Shown in pieces: positions 25,732-36,744 of a stretch of DNA of 64,000 nt. Each line of letters begins with the position of its first letter. The first letter of the stretch is position 1. A program made the translations under genes and the position numbers. The notes under the pieces are model-generated. The model searched no databases. It was given only the letters and a program-made list of their open reading frames with translations, and was not told the origin of the DNA. Origin of the DNA: Ceratobasidium sp. AG-K (Eukaryota > Basidiomycota > Agaricomycetes > Cantharellales > Ceratobasidiaceae); the NCBI GenBank assembly GCA_037039685.1, contig JAWNGF010000002.1, positions 558,001 through 622,000 of the forward strand, given 5' to 3'.

Positions 25732-25864
25732 GTCAAAGGTTGTGGTTAGGATGGAAATATGCCTCTGACCGTGTTATGTCGTCATTTTTTCGGCGATGCT
25801 AAACTCCGACGCCGCGTTCACGTGTTTCCTCACGTGGGCCAATTCATCTTTTGGGTCGTCCACC
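25732..25864. promoter_or_regulatory. bidirectional promoter between the oxidoreductase and TSC13-like genes
   Basis: The 133 bp between the two divergent start codons contain CACGTG twice (25819-25824 and 25831-25836) and a CCAAT box at 25839-25843. CACGTG is bound by bHLH factors (Cbf1, Ino2/Ino4 or SREBP types), several of which control lipid genes; the TSC13-like product is a lipid-elongation enzyme. Which factor acts here is inference. Confidence 0.45.
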
Positions 25865-27236
25865 ATGGTCTCTGTAAATATTCAGCCAGCTGGCTCGCGT
25901 CTCCCCCCAGTCGCAAAGGGCCTTCCTTCGTCACTAGAGTTCCCTGGGCGAAGTCTTGAAGCCGTGACAATCGGAGAGGTTAAGCAAGCCATCGCTAAAC
26001 AATGCCCAAAGGTAATTAGCGTCAGCTTACACGTTTACACTTGCTAATTACAACGACAGTTTTACTCCAGCAGACAGCGTTTGACTTCCACAGCACCTGT
26101 CAAGTCGGGCGATAAAAATGCAAAGCCCGTAAAATCTCAGGCGCTGGGCGACAATACAACTTTAGCAGATGCAGGGCTAGACTCGTCAACAAACACTTTA
26201 TACGTGAAGGATTTGGGCACCCAAGTCAGCTATCGCACCGTTTTTATCGTTGAATACGTGAGCTCTATTATTTTAACGCGAGTGCAAAGTATTGACACGT
26301 TGCTAGCTCGGCCCACTGCTTATCCACCCGCTTGTATACCATCTGCCTAAGCTCATTTACGGAAGAGACGTGCAACACAGTCAGCTCCAGTTGTATGTAA
26401 CAATGCTGTTACTTGACTATTGCTAACACACTCTATAGCGTCGCGTATGCGCTAGTGATGCTGCATTTCCTCAAACGGGAGCTCGAGACTATTTTCGTTC
26501 ATCGCTTTTCCCATGCGACCATGCCAGTCGGAAATCTCTTCCGCAAGTGGGTCCATTATATGCATGCTGCGAACCCCTTTAACACTTACCTGCATATAGC
26601 TCTGCTCATTATCATTTACTCTCGGGTGTATTGTTATCGCTTTCTCTTTATGGACCTTGGTACTCGGCCTCGGCTCTTGCTCCCAAACACACCCAGAACT
26701 CCTCACCCAGCATGCTCCTCGGATGGGGTTGGCCAAGCAATGAATCTGCGAGCCTTGCCAAGTGGATTGCCATCTGGGCTGTACGTACCAAGAATGCAGT
26801 CCAGTTGCCGTGCTGAAGCATATTCTAGTTTGCAGAACTCTCGAATCTTCATGCCCATTTGACCTTGCGCAACCTGCGTCCAGCATCCAATCCGACTGCC
26901 CGTGGGATTCCACGAGGTAAGTGAATCCTATGAGAGCACTTGGGAAAACCTAACCAGATTGCAGGTTACTTGTTCGAGTACGTCTCGTGTCCAAATTATA
27001 CATTTGAGATCCTTGCCTGGGTCTCATTCACCCTTATGACCAAGAGTTGGGCTTGTAAGTGCTTACGTCTGGTTGAACGGGTAATACAACTGACTGCGTT
27101 CCTAGCCCTTATTTTCATTATCGCCGGTACTACTCCTATGGTCATTTGGGCAATCAAAAAGCACAAGGCATATCGCCGCGAGTTTAAAGATACCTATCCT
27201 CGCAACCGAAAAATCCTTGTTCCGTTCGTATTCTAG
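25865..27236 (+). CDS. TSC13: very-long-chain enoyl-CoA reductase (Tsc13-like)
   Basis: The ATG at 25865 opens a ubiquitin-like N-terminal region ([16 protein letters not shown], intron 26012-26059). Then [21 protein letters not shown] is spliced to [19 protein letters not shown], the classic ECR motif. Further exons give [26 protein letters not shown] and YGPWYSASA, then [19 protein letters not shown] and [10 protein letters not shown] near the C-terminus. The protein has multiple membrane spans and carries out the fourth step of the ER fatty-acid elongation cycle, NADPH-dependent reduction of trans-2-enoyl-CoA. The conserved Tyr in the EYVSCPNY motif and the HRFSHAT block are intact. About seven short introns are needed. 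It converges on GET4, with 95 bp between stops. Confidence 0.9.
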
Positions 27237-27331
27237 AATATGGCAGCTCGGCAAAAGGTTTATGATTAGGCATGTTCGGTGTATGAACGCGAGAATTCCT
27301 TGTGTATTCCAAATATAACCGGTATCTCCGT

Positions 27332-28706
27332 CTAATCCAACCCGGCGGCAGGCAATCCTCTACGTGGCTTACGACTGCGACCGGCATCTGGCGTAGGTCC
27401 ACCACCAAAGAGCGACGACATCATATCTTGGAGGGGATTCCCGCCCTTACGAGGCGCGGGGATATTAAAGTAAATATCACCGAGGGATTCAATCACCTGC
27501 AACCCTATTGTTGGTCTTTCACTATGGAGAGACCGACGAACTCACATCACGTATCACCTCACCACCGACAACCCTGGTTCGGTACCTGGAGGCTAAGCGT
27601 AACCATGCATCGCGAGCCGCTCGGCTCTGCTTTTCTTCTTCACTCGTTGTCGCTTCCTGCCCCCATCCTGCGCGTTGACATGTTTGGATCGCGAGTTGAA
27701 GAAAGTTGAGGGTCGGATCGGTGGTGATCTGGATCTCATCGGGTTCTAAAGGAAAGTCGGGAGCTTTAGACGCAGTGATGCAATTGGCCAGGCACGTACC
27801 TGAATCCGGGGAGGTGAGGGGCACTGGGTCCGGGAAGTGTTGGTTAATGAGAGCATCTCGGTGAGGGGAGGCCAGAAGAAGGCCAACAAAGGTAGTGAGG
27901 AACGTTCGTGCGGCCAGGATTGAAGTATTGAGTAGGTACCTACACACGTTATAAGCGGACAGTTATATGATCGATTTTTACCCACGGAATTGTTCCACGG
28001 ACTGCGTATGCTCCTGGATTCGCCCCGTCGCGAGACCATTCAAACATCATTTGGGCCAACAGTCGTGCCGAGTCGCGTGATGCTGAGTTGAGTAAGTGCT
28101 GTTCTGCAACTTCAAAGGATCCCTCTGATCCACGCGTGTAACTATGCAGTGAGGGTATATTTCAGACATTAACTTGCCTCGGTAGAGTAGTTCACCAAAG
28201 TAGTGGTGTAGTTCTGGGTCCCCTGCAGCATACTTGCCGTGCTTCACGCTCCAGCTTCGCTCATGGTCATTCAGAGATGCTAAGTGTGATTGGTCCATCG
28301 GACTCACGCAATCGTCTTGTCTATGAGCGTCTTCCTCCAAGCGCCCTCGGGGCCCGTCAGCGCGATTAGCTGTGTCATTCGCCCTTGAACCAGTGTGATG
28401 TATCAATCAATGCTATTAATACAATCCACAGAACCTACCTTTAGACTCGGGGCTAACCTGCACTCCCGCAGTATCATAAACTTCTATCAAGAATGATCCA
28501 AGGTCGACCCCACTCCCTGTGTGTCCTGCCTTAAGCAACTCTCTTGCCGATTGGAAGAGCACATCAATCGCGACTTCATGCTGTCCAGCCTTGACATAAC
28601 GCGATACAAATGTGCGCGCCTTTTGGTGTGCTTCATAAGGCTTATTCTCCGCGATTTGCGGCAAGATCGCTTGCAGTGCCCGGGTGGAGGACGGAGCAGG
28701 TGGCAT
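27332..28706 (-). CDS. GET4: Get4-like protein (tail-anchored protein insertion)
   Basis: Starting at 28706, the first exon encodes a basic, helical repeat array (ENKPYEAHQKARTFVSRYV, then LLKAGHTGSGVDLGSFLIEV) that is characteristic of Get4/TRC40-pathway DUF410 proteins. Later exons give DPELHHYFGELLYRG, ASRDSARLLAQMMFEW, TFLTTFVGLLLA and NFLQLAIQTCQRA. The end is a flexible Gly/Pro tail with MSSLFGGGPTPD and the stop at 27332. Get4 is an alpha-helical repeat protein that bridges Sgt2 and Get5 to Get3 and so passes tail-anchored clients to the ER. All expected blocks are present without internal stops once the short introns are removed. Confidence 0.88.
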
Positions 28707-29164
28707 GGTGGTTCGTGATGAGAGTTAGCGCGGTCACGTTGGTGATTTGAAACCCTCCAAATTAGGCAATTGTCAATTTACCCCTCATCCCTGAGCGACG
28801 ATGAGGAACCCTCGCCGACCCTCGAAGTGTCGCTCACATAAGATCACTCTGTACAAACCATCACTAGTCCATAGCTCTTATACGTTCCGAGATAATCAGA
28901 CAAACAAACAAAAGTCTATTACTCGGGTTCAATAACGCTCATGTGAAAGAAGCTCTTAGCTATTCCTGGCTGGGCACCGGGTGTATTACACCTTTTCGGA
29001 GATGGTCATGAGTCGACTGCGTCTGACCCATACATTATCTTCCTTGGGCGCCCAGTTGGAGCAGCTTTCCGAAAATGTTAAATAGCTCGGGGGTCTTTCG
29101 ACCGATGAGCATCGCCCTCCCCATCCTTGCAGCCATCTATTGGGGTTCAAGGGATTCCTCCACA
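28707..29164. other. divergent intergenic region between GET4 and carboxylesterase 1
   Basis: Promoter space for both genes. The open frame of the esterase can be extended upstream to 29075, but the residues there are not signal-peptide-like, so I place the esterase start at 29165. Nothing else seen. Confidence 0.4.
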
Positions 29165-31257
29165 ATGATCTCGCTCTCAAGTCTGGCCTCTGCTCTACTT
29201 CCTACCCTATTTCTGTCTCATCATGCTCTATCAGCTCAAGTTACGTTACCATATGGTACGTTTGTTGGATACGACAACTACACCAACGATTCGGGCGTCG
29301 CGCTACCCTCGCCTTTGGTTGCCTACTTGAACATTCCATACGCTGCCCCTCCGACCGGGCAGCGCCGCTTCAACTACCCTCAACCTCCTCTACAGACCAA
29401 TAGTGCAATCAACTCGACGCAATATGGTCCAGTATGCCTGCAACCTGGAACAGCCAATATGGATGAGGACTGCCTATCATTGGCCGTGTTTACGCCTCAA
29501 GGAACGACCCGTTCGAAAAATCTTCCAGTTGTAATATGGAGTACGTGGAATAGTTACACACCAAGTATGACATTGATGGACCACGTACAGTTCCTGGCGG
29601 TGCATTCAACACTGGAGGTGGACGTACATTCAGCCTGGCATCGATGGTGTCCAATGCACCGGTCAAGTATATCGGTGTTTCAATCAACTATCGGGTATGC
29701 TTTGCTGCGCATTAACCGGGCTTGGCATTGGTCATTGACTGGGTCATGTGTAGCTTGGGGCGCTCGGCTTTTTACCGTCCAATCTTACGCACCGGGCAAA
29801 TCTTTTGAATCTCGGACTTTATGATCAGGCATATGCAATCAAATGGGTTCAGAAGTATATATCACTTTTCGGAGGAGACCCAAACCAGGTACGCGAGTGG
29901 GAAAGTACGATTCCGGATTGCTTACGCTCCATGCCAGGTCACATTGTTTGGTGAATCCGCTGGTGCTACGTCTATTGGATATCATCTTCTGCGCGTGAAC
30001 GGTACGCCTCCATTTAAACAAGTAATTATGAACTCCGGAGGACCAACTTCTCGAGCGTTCCCCAACTGGTATGTAGGTGAATGCCCACCTTGCAGTGTCA
30101 TTTATGCCACATCAGGACCTTCCCACTATACCAAACACAGACCGAAGAGTTTCTAAACCTCACAGGGTGCTTTCGAGGAACAAATGAGACGGCCACATTC
30201 AGTTGTCTCCGAGGGCTTCCTCAAGATACTATCAAGGGTGCCAGTGCTTCTGTCTTTCTTAAGTATAAGTACGTGCTTCAATTAAGAACCTAAAAATAAT
30301 CACTCAACGTCATTGGTAGTGCCGCCGTAACTTGGCCATTTCAACCGGTGGTTGATTATAAATTCAGTGCGTCCACTTATCTAGGTGGTTAACATTTCAG
30401 CGTGCTTAGTAGAACCAGTTGCCCGGGCAGCTCATAAATCGTGGGAGTCTGGAAAAGTAAACAGGGTGCCAATTTTCACAGGATTCAATACGTGAGTCCA
30501 CTCTTTCTAGAATTCCCTACTGTGAACTTAATTGTGTCACAGTGACGAGGGTTCTGGATTTGTTCCAAAAAACCTCAACACCACCCCAGAGTTTCAAGAG
30601 TTCTTCAAGACACTAGCACCAACAATCTCAGATACGCAACTGCAGACCGTTGCCGATCTGTACCCTGGGCCCGAGGTCCCCGGCTCTCCATATGCGAACT
30701 CGCCTCTTAGTCCGCAATTTTCACGGCTCTCTGCAGCATATGGTGACTTCGCGTAGTAGGTATATTTTGCGGATTATATTTCTGATCTAACATAGCCCTT
30801 TCGCTTAGCATCGCTCAAGTCCAAGCTACAGCCATTTATGCTTCAAAGCTCAAGCTGCCTGTCTGGAAATATCATTTCTCTCACTTGACTCCTGGAAACG
30901 ATGCGTATCTGGGTGTCCCCCACGCATCCGAACTACAATTCGTTAGCGCTGCTATTGCGACCAAGTTCCCGGGCGAAGTGGCCCAACAAGCCAAGGTGAT
31001 GAACGCATATTGGAGCTCATGTGAGGGTATAATCAAAAATGATAATTGATCAACTGACTATATGCTTCCTGACAGTCATCGTCAGTGGAGATCCGAACAA
31101 ACTACTCAATTCAGCTGCTCCTCACTGGCCACAATATACCATCGGTAACCAAACTCAGATTCGATTCTCTAACGGTACCGCATACACAGAGCCCGACAGC
31201 ATAAGACGGAATGCGACAGACTTTTGGAGGAGCATTCCGGAAGTTCTCATGCACTAA
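29165..31257 (+). CDS. secreted type-B carboxylesterase/lipase (tandem copy 1)
   Basis: The start at 29165 gives a signal peptide (MISLSSLASALLPTLFLSHH, cleavage near ALSA). Alpha/beta-hydrolase landmarks are in order: [15 protein letters not shown] and [12 protein letters not shown]; the nucleophile elbow FGESAGATS after an intron near 29888; and the likely catalytic His in GVPHASEL near 30925. The C-terminus is FWRSIPEVLMH. About nine short introns are needed and all exon joins I checked stay open. Type-B esterases hydrolyse carboxylic esters outside the cell; the substrate is unknown. Odd point: the oxyanion motif, usually HGG, reads PGG (codon 29593-29595), while the tandem copy keeps HGG. 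The neighbour at 31901 is a clear duplicate with the same architecture. Confidence 0.85.
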
Positions 31258-31900
31258 CGACTCGTACAAGGAGTCAGGTGGATGAATTCGTGCGACTTCA
31301 CCCAACCTTCTATCCCAAACTTTTTGAATAACGAATGTCCTCGTGTAGACACGCAAATCAGCTGTATCATTACCACGAATAAAAATTAGTAGTGTATGCA
31401 ACGTTTGGCCTTGGGGATACACCAATATTATCCACAGGACTAGGATTGGTGGATCGAGCGCACCTACTGTACTTATTAGTTCGCCCTTGAGGGCGAGGCT
31501 TCGAAGTTCGAAGCCATGTGGTTTGAATCACGTGTTTCCATCTTTTCTGCCCCAAGCGACGATATTTCTGGCTCAAGAACTGTGGCAAGCGCTTCGAATT
31601 AAACCAAGCAAAGCTTCCTGGTGCGACTATGTAGTATGGTACACTTGCCACTAGAGCTCTAGACCAGCATGGCCACCCAAAGTAACTCGACAAAAATGGA
31701 AGCTAGCGCCCTTGGAACCCAGTTGTTTACTCAACCTTGCCCTGCATACCACTTCGAATTTTCTCTTCCACGAGGGGCAACGGACTCACCCTTGGAGTTG
31801 ATCAAATGGAAGACCAGAACACATATAAAGTCCGGTGCTTTGCACATTTGCTCCATTGTGCGCAGAACACCTCCTTAACTTTACTCGGCCTGGGGCAAAA
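31258..31900. other. intergenic region between the two carboxylesterases
   Basis: No gene supported; frames at 31370-31693 (minus) and 31669-31878 (plus) lack domains. This stretch should contain the terminator of copy 1 and promoter of copy 2. Confidence 0.4.
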
Positions 31901-34003
31901 ATGACCAGATTGACGTCTTCTTGGCTTGGTGTACTTTCTCTCTCAGTTGGCGCCCTATCTGCGAAGGTTTCTCTTCCATATGGAACGTTTGTGGGTTACG
32001 ACAATTATCTCACCGACTCTGGTATTGCACTCCCCACCCCCCTCGTCGCATACTTGAACATTCCATATGCGGCACCACCCACCGGGAAAAGGCGGTTTGC
32101 CCACCCTCAGGCTCCTCTGAAAACGAATGGTACCGCCAATTCGACCGAGTACGGTCCAGCGTGTCCCCAACCTGGGGCCCTGAAGACGGATGAGGACTGC
32201 TTGTCACTTGCCGTCTTTGCACCAAAAGGGACGAAGAGCTTAGACAAACTTCCGGTCGTTATTTGGTGTATGTAGCTCTAAGAGCAGGATCGGACCTTGA
32301 TTAACGGAATGATAGTCCACGGAGGCGCATTCAATGCTGGGTCTAAGAACCAGATTAGCTTGGCAGCCATGGTCTCTAGTGCGCCAGCAAAGTTCATAGC
32401 TGTTGGCATTAACCATCGAGTAAGTGATTATTTGGAGAAGTTACAGGTACCTTACTAATATTATCTGGCATTCGGTAGCTCGGTGCACTCGGATTCCTGC
32501 CGTCCAATCTCACCCAAAAGGCTGGTCTTCTTAATCTGGGTCTATACGATCAAGTATACGCAATCGATTGGGTCCAAAAATACATTCGTCTATTCGGAGG
32601 AAATCCTGATCAGGTAACCAATACCAGAATTCTTGTTCTTACGACACATAATACTAACCCCTTCAATAGGTCACACTATTCGGTCAATCCGCAGGTGCAA
32701 CAGGCATAGGTTATCACATGTTTCACGTCGAGACGCCTCCCAAGTTTAAGCGTGTGATCTTGGACTCAGGAGGGCCCACAGCGCGAGCTATTCCAGACTG
32801 GTACGAGGGGCTTGGCAGCATGTGGTGGTCGAACTGACACCTGACCCGGGCTTATTTCGTTCTAGGACGTATTCCCTGTATCAGGCGCAAATGTCCGAGT
32901 TTCTAAACTTGACTGGGTGTACCAGAGGAAACGATGAAGTTGCGACTTTCTCGTGTCTTCGAGCGCTACCAAGTGCTACGGTCACGAACGCGAGCATATC
33001 AATGCATATCAAGTACAGGTGAGTGTAATATCTAATTACACCGGCCCGTTCTCAAACTTTAAGTCAGCGCAATTGGAACATATGCGTTCCAACCCGTAGT
33101 CGACCACAAGTACAGTGAGACAACTCTAGTTCTGTTCATCGCCCTGTTGACTACATGCTATTCTAGTCGCCCAGCCAGCACACATCTCTTGGGAGACCGG
33201 CCGATTCCATAAAATGCCAATCCTAACTGGGTTCAACACGTGCGTAGATTAGTGTTCTGTGTGCTGCGCAACTCATTACTATTCTACATACAGTAACGAA
33301 GCCAATGCTTTGATCCCGCATAACATCAATACGACAACTGAGTTCCTAGGGTTCCTTAAACGGCTCTTACCCTTGTTATCCGACTCACAGCTAGTTACGA
33401 TCGAAAAGCTCTACCCAGCACCCGAGGTTCCTGGTTCACCGTATGCAAACTCTCCATTGAGTCCCCAGTTCCTAAGACTGGCAGCTGCATATGGCGACCT
33501 TTCCTAGTACGTTCAATCCATCCCAAAGCTGATGGGGTCTGATATCCGGGCGCCGATAGCATTTCCCAGGTTCAAGCAACCGCGATTTATGCCTCGACAC
33601 TCAAAGTCCCGGTTTGGAAGTACCATTTTGATCACCTTACGCCTGGAGTCGAGTCGTGGGTTGGCGTCAATCACACATCCGAGCTGGCATTTGTGAGCGG
33701 ATTTTGGGGAATCAAGGCAACAGATGAGGTAGCCGCGCAGTCCAAGCTAATGACCGCTTATTGGAGCTCTTGTGAGTCGTTTGTGCAGTGGGCTCGGGCG
33801 GGCGTTGACCCAACACTCTAGTCATCATTTCTGGTGATCCAAACGCTCGAGTGCCTGCTACGGTTCCGAACTGGCCCAAGTACCTTATCAGGAACCAGAC
33901 GGAGCTGAGACTGGCGAACGGAACTGCATTCGCCCAGCCCGATGATTTTAGAAGAAACGCTACCGACTTCTGGAGGAGTATTCCAGACGTTCTGATGCAT
34001 TAA
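31901..34003 (+). CDS. secreted type-B carboxylesterase/lipase (tandem copy 2)
   Basis: The start at 31901 gives a signal peptide ([20 protein letters not shown]). The order of blocks mirrors copy 1: [37 protein letters not shown], an HGGAF oxyanion motif (with F before it, after an intron starting near 32270), [11 protein letters not shown], and nucleophile elbow FGQSAGATG near 32680 (Gln instead of the usual Glu). [20 protein letters not shown] follows, the probable catalytic His is in GVNHTSEL near 33670, and the terminal [11 protein letters not shown] precedes TAA at 34001-34003. Exon joins stay in frame. It probably arose by duplication with copy 1; intron positions agree where compared. 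Likely secreted; substrate unknown. Confidence 0.86.
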
Positions 34004-34541
34004 TATCATGTTAGAGGGCTGTTCACGAAACAAATGATTGATAGCTTGGGGCCTGAATCTATCATCGAGCTATTTCTGTATTGTTTAGGACAATTCAGGC
34101 ACATTTGGCAATATAATTGGGGTTTGTAATCGAACCTGGTGCCGTTGGAAGCATGTGGCGCTAAAGGTTCGATGTCGAATTGCATCATCTGCGTTTCCAG
34201 CAACGCAGTCGACGTCGATCAAGAGGTCTGGTCTCGCAGAGACGATTGTGCTTCAAACGTCAATCGGATGCGGAAGACTGCGCGTTTGATCATTAGTAGC
34301 CTATATTTATTGCCCGACGTGTGCCCCCAAACCGGATGGATCCGGCAATGTGTTGTCAACCGGCAGCCGACGCAACAAGCGCGTGGTGATATAATAGCTC
34401 CTTGGTCCGAGCAACATCCGACCCTCTCCTTCGATCATCCACAAGGCTCGGGCTACAAGTTGATCTCGGCGATCTCCTGCTGCGCTCGAGTGATCCCATG
34501 CCCTCTTGTCCCTCGACCAACACCACACTACCTCGAGCTCG
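34004..34541. other. intergenic region
   Basis: Frames at 34139-34615 overlap the start of the next gene in other frames and have no domain. Promoter of the DUF6533-type gene is expected here. Confidence 0.35.
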
Positions 34542-36145
34542 ATGAGCGAGGACGGATGGGGCCTCGAAATTGCGTCTGCTGCGGTGGATCAGGCGAGCCA
34601 GGCACTATTGGTTGAGACGGCGAATTTGGCGTTTAGGATGCTGGTTACTCGATATGTTGCCAGTACGTTGACTTGGTTTGTTGATCTGAACCTGACTAAC
34701 CTGCTTGTGGTAGTTGCCGCACTCACATTCCTCGTCTACGATATTTGGATCACGCTGGGCATGGAGGTCCAATACGTCTGGTCAGCGCCTTGGAATTTTG
34801 GCCGATTTGCGTTTCATTTCAACAGGGCACTTGCACCTTGTCTTCAAATGTACGCGCGTCCCACTGTTAGCGAATTAACTATTGTTGACTCGTAGCGCGT
34901 CTTAGTTTACAGATAATATGTAAGAGCACATCTACCGTCTCGAAATCTCGCTCAACCCGCCCGCAGCTTTATTTCAATACCAACCATCTCCTCGGTTGTG
35001 AGTTTAAACCCCTCGTGGATTCCGTCCCTGGCTGAAATTTCACCAGCTGTCTCATAGCGGGCAGCGTGTATGTGTGGGGAACAATGGCCATCATAATTGG
35101 CGTAATGAGTACGTTTCTCCTCCGTACTGCGAATCTGGCCTCACGCCTTCCAGGTGTCCTAATCGCTCGAGTATGGTTACTCTACTTTCGCAAGTAAGTG
35201 TCCGACACCGAGCTTCTCATATTTAGTTATTTAATCATTATTCAGGCCTTGGGTCCTCGTAGTCCTCTTGGTATCTGCCGTGGTAGTGAGCCTACCGCCA
35301 GTTCTCATGATCCTCGTCGCGTTCAAACACGTTCGTGTGTTTCACTTTGAATATCGATCTCGGGTGCTGATTCGCATTTTCTCAACAGGATGGTCGTATT
35401 TCCAGCAACCCTGCTCCGGACGTGATCCCTGGCTGCCTCTTTAGCGGAATCTCAAAATGGACGTGGACACCCTATGTTGGGAGCACATTGTACGAGTCGC
35501 TATTGTTCGGGCTGACAGTATACAAAGGTGTGCCTCCTCATAATCTGCTCGCGACCCGACTAATGGATGACAGTATACAACGCCGAGTACGAGCTCCCAA
35601 TTATTAATCGGCTGTACAGGGACGGGACGTGCTATTATGTAGTTGTGCTGGGTGGGTATTGGCTTTATCTCGAGAGCACTATCTAACGGTATGAACAGCC
35701 GCAAACATATTCACGATGGTGGGCTCCCAAATTCCTATTGTACGTTCTCCCTTTTCTTCCACAATTGCTCAACTAACCAGCTCATAGATTTCAGGATGCG
35801 CAACAGGAGCAGGGTATGCCCCCCCCCAGCTCACCCAGCCGATTCATCCTAACTCAAAGTTACCATTGCCAACAGATTAATGGGGTCGATAATGTCAGCC
35901 ATGTGCAGCCGTATGCTTCTCTCCACAAAGGGTACGCCCAGCCCCATTCATTCAACAAAATCTAACGAAAAACAGGCTTTGAAGCGAACCGAGATGAATC
36001 CATCAGTCAAACGATTCGCGTACCCCGCCGACTCGCAGGCTCAGACTTTTGGGGCATCGTCGAAGTGGATCGGACAAGTTTGTACGTCAAGAGTCTGCCG
36101 GTGGATAGCGAGAGTGTGTTCCAGGCGGTTCAAGGGGCACGATAG
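34542..36145 (+). CDS. multi-pass membrane protein with DUF6533-type N-terminus
   Basis: The ATG at 34542 opens MSEDGWGLEIASAA. A 52-nt intron near 34663-34714 joins ARMLVTRYVA-like sequence to IAALTFLVYDIWITLG and MEVQYVWSAPWNFGRFAFHF, the hallmark of Agaricomycete DUF6533 proteins. Further short exons encode hydrophobic segments (VWLLYFR, VLVVLLVSAVVVSL), giving about seven likely membrane spans with a cytoplasmic tail that ends VDSESVFQAVQGAR at 36143-36145. These abundant proteins have a GPCR-like layout but no assigned ligand or partner. I mapped the ends with confidence; the middle exons, some under 40 nt, are approximate. Confidence 0.68.
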
Positions 36146-36744
36146 CGTCGTTGCCAGTAATGTACGTGCCCGGCGGGCCGGGACTCCGGGGCGGGTGGGT
36201 GCGACGTGATTCAGAGGGAGAGATTGTGGTTGCGAGGTCGTCTTAATTGCAAGGGTTTGTCACTGTATTTTCGTAGGGTTAATTATTTCAATGTACAATA
36301 TAGAACTTCAAGCACGGCGAGATCCTCCTTGTTTGAAGGCTGGCTATACGCAATTGATGTCGGTCATGTCGGGGACAGCTCACATCACACCGCAAGACTG
36401 CCACAAGGCTCCACTTTGTGTTGGAAGGAGCGTTCAGGGCTGATCTCGGGCGAATGTCGCGGATAGACCGCCATCAACCTTTCGGTAGAACCAAGATAGA
36501 TTAAATCCTCGACTGGAACAGGACATCATTTACCCCTTTTTCACAAAAACCCACTCGACTTAATCCCAACAGAATACATTAAAATGATCACAACACAACA
36601 AGAAACAAACCACTCAAATCTGATAGAAATAATCCGAAACCACTACAATGACAGTTGATAAACGAGTGCAATCGCGAGAGCTAGTGTCCGTTTGCTCTTC
36701 GCCAAGAAAAATACTGTTCAAAAGTCTCTCAAAATCGAGCTCAA
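36146..36744. other. intergenic region between convergent genes
   Basis: 3' flanks of the DUF6533-type gene and the glucanase gene. An A/T-rich stretch at about 36480-36660 probably holds polyadenylation signals. No gene seen. Confidence 0.4.
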
